Positions 1-4,897 of a stretch of 5,210 bases of DNA are shown here, piece after piece. A program made the translations under genes and the position numbers. Numbering within the stretch: position 1 is the stretch's first letter; each line of letters opens with the position of its first letter. The DNA is from Phycisphaerales bacterium (GTDB taxonomy: Bacteria > Planctomycetota > Phycisphaerae > Phycisphaerales > UBA1924), in contig JAIEQQ010000496.1 of the NCBI GenBank assembly GCA_019747615.1, forward strand, positions 1 through 5,210, given 5' to 3'. Under the pieces are notes generated by a model. The model ran no database searches. It was not told where the DNA came from and was given only the letters and a program-made list of their open reading frames with translations.

Positions 1-626
1 ACCCACTCCATCACGAAGTAGTGGTACTCGCCGGCTTTGCCGACGTCATACGCCGCGACGATATTCGGATGGTTGAGCTGCGCCGCGCTCCGCCCCTCGG
101 CGTAAAACCGCTCGACAAACTGAGCGCTCTGCGTGAACTTTCTGGGCAGCACCTTGATCGCCACCATCCGGTCGAGACTCAGTTGCTTGGCCTTGTAGAC
201 CTTCGCCATCGCGCCCTGGCCGAGCACCCCCAGCAGCTTGAAGCCGGGGATCTGCTGGCTCGATCGCTCCGCCTCCGCGGCGTCTCGCAACCGCCGGAGC
301 TGGCGCTTGGTGATGTACTCGTTCTGAACAAGCAGGTCGCCGACCGAGAGGTTGTTCGCATCGGCGACCGCGGCCCGTGCCAACTCCAGACACTGCTGCA
401 CTTCCTCAGACGTCGCAAGTCCCTGATCGACGACGATCCGCCCGATGATGGTGTCCACCATCGAGCCGCCGCGGGTCTTTTCGTTGGCGGTGGTGCCGTC
501 GGCGTTCGCATCGCCGAGACCCGCCGGCTGCGTGGAGCCTCCCTTAGGGTCGGTAGGAGAACGCTGGCCGACTGGGACGGTCTCGTCAAGGTTCCGCGAT
601 GGCTGTGGGGATTGGCTGCTCTGCAT
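1..626 (-). CDS. Ser/Thr protein kinase (Hanks/PknB type), N-terminal part, cut by window edge
   Basis: The minus strand is open from an in-frame stop at 669-671 to the left edge, giving about 208 visible residues from the ATG at 624-626. Residues 1-55 are a low-complexity, probably disordered tail rich in Ser, Gln, Pro and Thr. Residues 57-118 hold two similar helical units, starting IIGRIVVDQGLATSEE and VGDLLVQNEYITKRQL, that resemble GspE_N/MshEN modules. The kinase N-lobe begins near residue 126. It has a glycine loop GQGAMAKVYKA (136-146), the ATP-anchoring Lys158 in VAIKVL, the helix-C Glu177 in a YAEGRSAAQLNHPNIV context, and the hinge stretch YHYFVMEW ending at 208. The catalytic HRD and DFG segments lie outside the window, so activity cannot be judged here. 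An ATG at 459-461 (residue 56), just before the helical units, is an alternative start. GTG codons at 642-644 and 663-665 would lengthen it. No start has a clear Shine-Dalgarno. The kinase assignment is very secure; the substrate is unknown. Confidence 0.95.
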   Translation of the reverse strand, partial: MQSSQSPQPSRNLDETVPVGQRSPTDPKGGSTQPAGLGDANADGTTANEKTRGGSMVDTIIGRIVVDQGLATSEEVQQCLELARAAVADANNLSVGDLLVQNEYITKRQLRRLRDAAEAERSSQQIPGFKLLGVLGQGAMAKVYKAKQLSLDRMVAIKVLPRKFTQSAQFVERFYAEGRSAAQLNHPNIVAAYDVGKAGEYHYFVMEW

Positions 627-1023
627 AGGCCGGCCGTGGCTCACGAAAGGGTCTGTCGATCGCACGAGTCAATCAAACGCACCTCACCAGCGCGACTCAA
701 TCGCGCCGGCGAGTCCGGAGTCTAGACGTGAAGCACGGACCATCGGCGTCAAGCACCAAAGAATGCCCCACGTCGCAGAGCGCAGCGCCATCTGGCGCCA
801 GCGCAAACCACGCACTTGCATCGTATCAGAGTACGAGCGCCGTGGGCCTCCGGTTGCCCCCAGCGAGGCGTTCGACCGCGTCAGGTCGTCCGAAAACTAG
901 AAAGCCACCCAGCTTGCCAACGATCGCCCGGCTGCGACTCACCCTGTCACCGCCTGCGAACGATGAGGACCGGTCGATCTCGTCGCCGGCGCTAGCCCTC
1001 CACCAATCCGAAGCCAGCCGCGC
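627..1023. other. Non-coding spacer between kinase start and tRNA promoter
   Basis: About 400 bases with no convincing gene. The reading frames open here have low-complexity, Arg/Ser/Pro-rich translations with no family resemblance, as expected by chance at high GC. The region must carry the kinase promoter (minus strand), but I found no good -35/-10 pair. Visible structure is limited to a pair of near-identical 10-mers at 665-674 and 693-702, and a perfect 10-bp palindrome CTGGCGCCAG at 792-801. Confidence 0.6.
665..702. repeat. Pair of near-identical 10-bp direct repeats upstream of the kinase
   Basis: CGAGTCAATC (665-674) and CGACTCAATC (693-702) differ at one base and are spaced 28 bp start to start. 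They lie 39-76 bp upstream of the chosen kinase ATG; in kinase orientation they read GATTGACTCG and GATTGAGTCG. They could be half-sites for a regulator or a chance repeat. The first copy overlaps the in-frame stop before the kinase reading frame. Confidence 0.3.
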
Positions 1024-1052
1024 TTGGCAGCGAGGGACGACTCGGCTACCAT
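1024..1052 (+). promoter_or_regulatory. Sigma70-like promoter of the tRNA-Ser gene
   Basis: TTGGCA at 1024-1029 matches the -35 consensus TTGACA at five of six bases. TACCAT at 1047-1052 matches TATAAT at four of six. The spacer is exactly 17 bp. Transcription would begin near 1059, leaving a leader of about 12 nt before the mature tRNA 5' end at 1071. The position and spacing make this a good candidate, although a GC-rich organism may use a somewhat different consensus. Confidence 0.6.
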
Positions 1053-1070
1053 GAGACCTTGAGATCCTCC

Positions 1071-1162
1071 GGAGAGGTGGCCGAGAGGCTGAAGGCGACG
1101 GTTTGCTAAACCGTTATACTGGGTATATCCCGGTATCGGGGGTTCGAATCCCCCCTTCTCCG
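1071..1162 (+). tRNA. tRNA-Ser (anticodon GCU)
   Basis: This is a complete type II tRNA. The acceptor stem GGAGAGG (1071-1077) pairs with CTTCTCC (1155-1161) with one G-U pair. The D stem is GCC/GGC (1080-1082/1094-1096), with the conserved GG at 1087-1088. The anticodon stem ACGGT/ACCGT (1098-1102/1110-1114) encloses loop TTGCTAA, with anticodon GCT at 1105-1107, reading AGC and AGU. The variable arm (1115-1137) is long and forms an 8-bp stem, as in serine tRNAs. The T arm is GGGGG-TTCGAAT-CCCCC (1138-1154). The discriminator G at 1162 fits serine identity. The gene is followed by CTT, so the 3' CCA is not encoded and must be added by tRNA nucleotidyltransferase. It has its own promoter and terminator, so it is probably transcribed alone. 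Confidence 0.98.
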
Positions 1163-1171
1163 CTTTCAAAT

Positions 1172-1208
1172 AAAGCCCCTTGACGAAGACGTCAAGGGGC
1201 TTTTTGTT
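1172..1208 (+). terminator. Intrinsic terminator of the tRNA-Ser gene, possibly bidirectional
   Basis: A perfect 14-bp stem (AAAGCCCCTTGACG at 1172-1185 with its complement at 1190-1203) closes a 4-nt loop and runs into TTTTTGTT on the plus strand, a textbook Rho-independent terminator 9 nt after the tRNA. On the minus strand the same hairpin is followed by TTTATTTG, a weaker U-rich tail. It sits about 100 bp past the stop of the Sel1-repeat gene, so it may end that transcript as well. Confidence 0.93.
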
Positions 1209-1304
1209 GGGTGCCATCGCTGCCGTGCGGATCCGCGGGCCGATGCTCCGGAGCGGTTCTGCTCTGTGGATGCTGATGGCTTCGCCGCCCAGGGTGGCAG
1301 GTCT

Positions 1305-3761
1305 TCAGCCCTTTCCACCCAGTCGTTCGAGCCCCTTTGTGCCCCGGTCCGACCCCGCCTCCGCGGCCATCATGAACCATTTTCGGGCTTCGGCGATGTT
1401 CTTGCGGACCCCGCGGCCCCGTTCGTAGCATGCCCCGAGGTTGGCCATCGCGGCCGGGCATCCGAGGGCGGCGCCCTTGCGATACCACTCTACCGCCTTC
1501 GCGCGCCGGGGCAGGAAGACGCCGCGACCGTGCTCGTACATGAAGCCCATGTTCGTGAAGCACGCGGCGACGTTGTGCTTGATCCCCAAGGCGTAGTACT
1601 TCATCGCACGACGCTCGTCCTTGACGCAGCCCCACCCCTCGGCGTGCATCTCGCCCAGGAACGAGAGGTTCGTGTAGTCGCCGGCCTCGACAGCGCGGGT
1701 GTACATCCGGAGCGCCATGATCATGTTCCGCTTCAGGCCCCACCCGTGGTAGTACGCGTCGCCGAGTCTGTTGAGCGAGTCGGTGAAGCCCCGCGAGATC
1801 GCGACCTCGAAGAGCGCGAGCCCTTCCTTGATGCTCTCGGGCGTCGCGACCTCTTCGACAAGCAACACGCCCAGGACGTGATAGGCGTTGACAAGGTCGG
1901 ACTTCAGTGCCCGGCGCAGCCACATCTCTGCGGTGGTGAGGTCCTTCTCGCCCCCTTGCGAGTACATCAGCATGTGCGCGTAGTTGACCATCGCCTCAGG
2001 CTTGCCCGCTTCGGCGGCGGTGAGGTAAAGCGTTCTGGCGCGCGCCGCGTCGCGCGGGGCCCAGTTGTTGAGCGCGTAGGCGAGGCTATAGGTCGCTTCG
2101 ATGTCTTCGAGCGCCGCGGCGCGCTCAAAGAGGCCGAGTGCTCGCACCAGATCGACCGGCCCGCCGTCCCCGTCGCGAACCATCTCGGCCAGCGCGCCGA
2201 GCGCCCGGGGCTCATCGAGCGCCGCGGCCTTCTCGAGCCAGTGGCGAGCGGCGGTGTGGTCCTTTGTTGTGCCGTTTCCCCAGCGCAGGCACCATCCCAG
2301 GGCGTACATCGACTGCGGGTCGCCGAGGCGAGCGCCCAAGCGGCACCAGAGCATGCCCAGGCGATAGTCTGCGCGGTCGCTGGCGTCGTTGAGGAACGAC
2401 TCGCCGATGAAGCGGGCCGCGAAGGGTGAGCCGTCGCGCGCGGCGCGTTCAAGCCAGCGCCGAGACTCAACGACATCGACCGGAACGCCGGTGCCGCGTT
2501 CGAGGTTGCGGCCTTGGAGCGCCATCGCGGTTCGATGCCCATGCTCGGCGGCCCGACGGATGCACATGGCGGCCTCGCGCTCGTCGGCGGGTTGCAGGTT
2601 TTCGTTTTCCAGCGCGTAGACGATCGTCAGGTTCGCCAGCGCGTCCCCAGCCGCGGCGGCTTGGCGGAGGAGTTTCAAGCCCGCCTGGCGATCCTCGGGC
2701 AATCGCACGCCCCGATACAACAACTCCCCGTGAGTCTTCATGGCTGCGGGGACCGCGCGGTTCGACGCCTCTTGGACGACTGCAATCAACGCCGCGGCGT
2801 GCGCGTCGGTGAGATCTTTGGATGCGGGGAAGGTGAGGTGGTCATAGATCCAGCGGAACACGCCGGGATGATCAGCGTCGGCGAGTGTGCGGATCTCGGT
2901 CAGCGCCTCGTCGCGGTTCTGCGGGCAGCCGATGCCGTGCCAGAGCGACTGCACGAGGAAAAACCGGGCGTTCGACGAACCGAGTTCGATCGCTCGCCGG
3001 AGCCATTGAACGCCGAGTTCGCACTCGGTGCGGCGGGAGGCATCGCTGACAAGCTCGAAGCCGTGCTCGGCCATGCCGCGCGGGTCTCGATCCTCAGCGG
3101 CGCTCTGGAGGACCGCGAGGCGCTCCAGATTGCGATCGCGGATCTGCTCGTCGGTGAAGTCAATCTCCCAACGTTCAAGGGCGGCGGCGTAGACGAGCTT
3201 TGCCGAGGTCATGCCTCCGTTGACAGCGTGGCGAAGGAGTTTCTCACCCTCGGCTCGATCTTGGCGATTGTCGCTCTGCACGAGTTCGCCGCCGTGGGTG
3301 TAGCAGGCGGGCGGATATCCCAGCGCGGCGGCGGCACGCAGAAAGACGTCGGCTCTTTTGAGGTGATCTTCGGACCCCGCGCCGGTGTGCAGGAGATGCG
3401 ACACGCGATAGAGCGACGGGGCATATCGCTGCTTCGCGGCTTTGCGGTGCCACATCAGGGCGACTTTGGGGTCGCGCTGTGCGCCAAGTCTCTGGCTGTA
3501 CACATCGCCCAGGAGGTGTGCCGCCTCGGCGCAGCCGCGATCAAAGAGCGCGACCAACTCGTCAACAAACTCGCGGACTTGCCAGGGCGGGGCGTTCAGC
3601 GTGAGGGTATCGATCGCGGCGACGCGATAGCGATCGCCGAAGCGCTGATCGAGGTCGCAGTGGCGTTCGATGATCACGTGCGCAGCGGACCGGCGCTGGC
3701 CGAGTTCGACGCGAGCCCACGACTCCGCGGGAGAGCGAGTTTGTGACTTCCCCTGTTCCAC
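1305..3761 (-). CDS. Large Sel1-repeat protein (about 20 repeats)
   Basis: The product has 818 residues. After a 77-residue N-terminal segment of no recognised family, residues 78-804 can be divided into about 20 consecutive units of 34-42 (mostly 36) residues with the Sel1 (SLR, TPR-related) pattern: A..LG..Y..G.GV..D...A..WY.KAA..G. The last four are the most canonical: 660-695 (LGDAYYHGWG), 696-731 (LGEMHAEGWG), 732-768 (MGFMYEHGRGV) and 769-804 (LGACYERGRGV). Central units are more diverged. Such repeats form an alpha-solenoid that binds proteins. No catalytic motif, signal peptide or membrane segment is visible, so a cytoplasmic scaffold or adaptor is the plausible role; the partner is unknown. 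The start used is a GTG at 3759-3761 with no clear Shine-Dalgarno; a GTG at residue 29 (3675-3677) is an alternative. The gene is divergent from the TPR/YggX-like gene, 139 bp away. Long open frames on the opposite strand are shadows. Confidence 0.93.
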   Translation of the reverse strand: MEQGKSQTRSPAESWARVELGQRRSAAHVIIERHCDLDQRFGDRYRVAAIDTLTLNAPPWQVREFVDELVALFDRGCAEAAHLLGDVYSQRLGAQRDPKVALMWHRKAAKQRYAPSLYRVSHLLHTGAGSEDHLKRADVFLRAAAALGYPPACYTHGGELVQSDNRQDRAEGEKLLRHAVNGGMTSAKLVYAAALERWEIDFTDEQIRDRNLERLAVLQSAAEDRDPRGMAEHGFELVSDASRRTECELGVQWLRRAIELGSSNARFFLVQSLWHGIGCPQNRDEALTEIRTLADADHPGVFRWIYDHLTFPASKDLTDAHAAALIAVVQEASNRAVPAAMKTHGELLYRGVRLPEDRQAGLKLLRQAAAAGDALANLTIVYALENENLQPADEREAAMCIRRAAEHGHRTAMALQGRNLERGTGVPVDVVESRRWLERAARDGSPFAARFIGESFLNDASDRADYRLGMLWCRLGARLGDPQSMYALGWCLRWGNGTTKDHTAARHWLEKAAALDEPRALGALAEMVRDGDGGPVDLVRALGLFERAAALEDIEATYSLAYALNNWAPRDAARARTLYLTAAEAGKPEAMVNYAHMLMYSQGGEKDLTTAEMWLRRALKSDLVNAYHVLGVLLVEEVATPESIKEGLALFEVAISRGFTDSLNRLGDAYYHGWGLKRNMIMALRMYTRAVEAGDYTNLSFLGEMHAEGWGCVKDERRAMKYYALGIKHNVAACFTNMGFMYEHGRGVFLPRRAKAVEWYRKGAALGCPAAMANLGACYERGRGVRKNIAEARKWFMMAAEAGSDRGTKGLERLGGKG

Positions 3762-3900
3762 CTGGAAAACGATAGGCTTCGCCCGCTGGGGGGCTAATCA
3801 CGCGGCTGCGCTCGTGGCGCGTCAGCGAGCGAAACGGCACCCTACGCTCTCGGAAATCCGTCGGAAATCCGTTTGTCCAATCTCGTGAGTTCAACCCGCT
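3762..3900. promoter_or_regulatory. Divergent intergenic region between the Sel1-repeat and TPR/YggX-like genes
   Basis: This 139-bp spacer must hold promoters for both flanking divergent genes. I found no convincing -35/-10 pair on either strand and no Shine-Dalgarno before the ATG at 3901 or the GTG at 3761. The only clear structure is the 11-bp tandem repeat at 3850-3871. Shared control of the two genes from here is possible but inferred only from geometry. Confidence 0.5.
3850..3871. repeat. Perfect tandem 11-bp repeat, possible operator
   Basis: TCGGAAATCCG occurs twice back to back (3850-3860 and 3861-3871). Each copy contains an interrupted palindrome, CGGA-AA-TCCG. The 11-bp period is about one helical turn, so both sites face the same side of the DNA. 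The pair ends 29 bp before the ATG of the TPR/YggX-like gene, where a regulator could block or recruit polymerase. The repeat is certain; the regulatory role is inferred. Confidence 0.5.
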
Positions 3901-4584
3901 ATGGATATCGAGAAGCGCATCGCACAGTTTGAGAACATGGCCCAGGCCGACGCGAGCAATGAGATGGCTCATTTCTCGCTGGGCAAGGCCTATGCCGACG
4001 CCGGGCGATTTGGCGACGCGGCCCAGAGCTACCTGCGCTGCGTGCAGCTCGTGCCGGACATGAGCAAGGCGTACCAACTCGCCGGCGAGATGCTGATCAA
4101 GGCCGGTGATGAGGAACAGGCCGGCGCGATCCTGATGCGCGGCTACACAACCGCGGCGGGCAAGGGCGATCTGATGCCCAAGACCGCGATTGGTAAGCTG
4201 TTGCAATCCATCGGCCGCACGCCGCCGGAAGTCGCGGGTCAGCCGGTGAGCGTGGGCATCGCCAGTGGGGGCGTGGGCGGCGCGGGGGCGGGGTTTGATC
4301 CCAATGCCCCGCTGCCCGAGGGCATGGTGATGTGTGTGAAGGCCGGCCGCCCGGGCACGCGAATGGCGCGCCCGCCGTTCCGCGGCAGGCTTGGCGAGTG
4401 GATCGGCAAGAACATCTCGCAAGAGACGTTTTACAAGGGCTGGGTGCCGCAGGGCACGAAGGTGATCAACGAGCTGCGCCTAGACCTCTCGCGCGAGAAG
4501 GACCAGGAGCAGTACGACCAGCACATGCGGGAGTATCTCGGGATTGACGATGCGCTGCTGACGGAGCTGGGGTTAAAGGAGTAG
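3901..4584 (+). CDS. TPR protein with C-terminal Fe(2+)-trafficking (YggX-like) domain
   Basis: The product has 227 residues. Residues 22-55 form a clear TPR (AHFSLGKAYADAGRFGDAAQ, ending with a Pro at 52), and 56-84 a second, weaker one. A Gly-rich linker covers about 113-135. Residues 144-216 match the YggX / Fe(II)-trafficking family: a Cys at 145 aligned with Cys7 of enterobacterial YggX, then RPPFRGRLGEWI, an ISQE motif (172-175), Trp181, the signature VINELRLDL (188-196) and a final M..YLG. Stand-alone YggX is about 90 residues and is linked to iron handling and protection of Fe-S clusters from oxidation; that function is assumed here by homology. The TPRs suggest docking to a partner protein. 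There is no signal peptide, so it is likely cytoplasmic. The ATG start is the first in frame after the spacer and has no Shine-Dalgarno. The gene is convergent with ndk and divergent from the Sel1-repeat gene, so it is probably monocistronic. Confidence 0.88.
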   Translation: MDIEKRIAQFENMAQADASNEMAHFSLGKAYADAGRFGDAAQSYLRCVQLVPDMSKAYQLAGEMLIKAGDEEQAGAILMRGYTTAAGKGDLMPKTAIGKLLQSIGRTPPEVAGQPVSVGIASGGVGGAGAGFDPNAPLPEGMVMCVKAGRPGTRMARPPFRGRLGEWIGKNISQETFYKGWVPQGTKVINELRLDLSREKDQEQYDQHMREYLGIDDALLTELGLKE

Positions 4585-4593
4585 GGGGAGCTG

Positions 4594-4628
4594 TCAGTTG
4601 TCAGTGATCAGTGATCAGTGATCAGTTT
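4594..4628 (+). repeat. Heptanucleotide tandem array 1 (TCAGTGA type)
   Basis: Five consecutive 7-bp units read TCAGTTG, TCAGTGA, TCAGTGA, TCAGTGA and TCAGTTT. The array starts 9 bp after the TAG stop of the TPR/YggX-like gene, and the junctions create three TGATCA palindromes. In gene orientation the core is CAG at a strict 7-bp period, the same core and period as array 2 read in the direction of ndk. Confidence 0.85.
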
Positions 4629-4669
4629 TCGGCAGTAAGAGGGGAGCCGAGAGTGTGAAAGCTCGAGCG

Positions 4670-4703
4670 GCGTCACCGTGTCGGCGATGCGATCTGGTGA
4701 CGC
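4670..4703. repeat. 8-bp perfect inverted repeat in the convergent spacer
   Basis: GCGTCACC (4670-4677) and GGTGACGC (4696-4703) are exact complements around an 18-nt loop. No U-tract follows on either strand, so it is not a standard intrinsic terminator. It is one of several hairpin-capable elements here. Confidence 0.4.
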
Positions 4704-4715
4704 GGCCCCGAGTAC

Positions 4716-4727
4716 TTGTGATCACAA
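4716..4727. other. Perfect 12-bp palindrome TTGTGATCACAA
   Basis: The sequence is its own reverse complement. It resembles the two half-sites of a CRP/FNR-type operator with no spacer between them, but it sits between two convergent genes rather than at a promoter. It may be a binding site for another dimeric protein or chance. Confidence 0.35.
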
Positions 4728-4734
4728 CCAATGC

Positions 4735-4762
4735 CCGCAGCCGCGCCCCCTCCGGCTCGCGG
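4735..4762. repeat. GC-rich imperfect hairpin
   Basis: CCGCAGCCG (4735-4743) pairs with CGGCTCGCGG (4753-4762) over 9 bp with one bulged base and a 9-nt loop. There is no U-tract. It lies 5 bp before the stronger hairpin at 4768-4799. Confidence 0.35.
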
Positions 4763-4767
4763 ACTCG

Positions 4768-4799
4768 CCACCTCCCCCGGTAGGACCGGGGGAGGGTGG
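4768..4799. terminator. Strong GC hairpin between convergent genes, possible U-less terminator or REP-like element
   Basis: CCTCCCCCGGT (4771-4781) pairs perfectly with ACCGGGGGAGG (4785-4795) around a 3-nt loop AGG. CCA/TGG extends the stem across a bulged G at 4796. Neither strand has a T-tract after the stem, so classical intrinsic termination is unlikely. A role in mRNA 3'-end protection, polymerase blocking, or as a dispersed palindromic repeat is possible. The hairpin itself is certain; its role is not. Confidence 0.45.
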
Positions 4800-4820
4800 G
4801 GCGCTGTGGATCGCATTGCC

Positions 4821-4897
4821 AGCTTCTTGCTGAAGGCTGAAAGCTGGCGGCTGGAGGCTGCTTGCTGAAAGCTGATCGCTGAAAACTGGCGGCTGTC
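4821..4897 (-). repeat. Heptanucleotide degenerate array 2, flush with the ndk stop codon
   Basis: Eleven consecutive 7-bp units follow without any gap. On the plus strand they read AGCTTCT, TGCTGAA, GGCTGAA, AGCTGGC, GGCTGGA, GGCTGCT, TGCTGAA, AGCTGAT, CGCTGAA, AACTGGC and GGCTGTC. The consensus is NGCTGNN on plus, or NNCAGCN in the direction of ndk. The array ends at 4897 and the ndk stop codon occupies 4898-4900, so the repeat begins at the first base after the gene. An 8-bp inverted repeat, GCCAGCTT (4818-4825) with AAGCTGGC (4841-4848), lies at its distal end. Confidence 0.8.

Noticed and set aside
21..725. Plus-strand open frame opposite the kinase
   Set aside because: The minus frame reads a clear kinase N-lobe (glycine loop, VAIK Lys, helix-C Glu). 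The plus frame is its complement, and the other minus frames here are also shadows.
728..1054. Possible small plus-strand gene in the spacer (GTG start)
   Set aside because: The translation is low complexity (Ser/Pro/Arg/Ala), has no Shine-Dalgarno, and overlaps the tRNA promoter.
939..1217. Minus-strand open frame of 92 codons across the tRNA-Ser
   Set aside because: Its core (GGFEPPIPGYTQYNGL and following) is the translated complement of the tRNA, a common false gene call. It also spans the tRNA promoter and terminator.
1266..2429. Long plus-strand open frame opposite the Sel1-repeat gene
   Set aside because: It is a high-GC antisense shadow. The minus-strand frame has clear periodic Sel1 repeats throughout, while this translation has no family resemblance.
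2514..3746. 410-codon plus-strand open frame opposite the Sel1-repeat gene
   Set aside because: It is antisense to recognisable Sel1 repeats and lacks domain features; it is a codon-bias shadow.
3562..4422. 286-codon minus-strand open frame crossing the divergent spacer
   Set aside because: It overlaps the Sel1-repeat N-terminus in another frame and lies antisense to the TPR/YggX-like domain, both well supported. The translation is Arg/His-rich with no recognisable motif.
4594..4628. CRISPR-like array
   Set aside because: The units are 7 bp with no spacers, and no cas gene is nearby; this is a simple tandem repeat.
4716..4727. CRP/FNR operator
   Set aside because: Known CRP and FNR sites separate the half-sites by several bases (TGTGA-N6-TCACA, TTGAT-N4-ATCAA). 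Here there is no spacer, and the site is not upstream of a gene.
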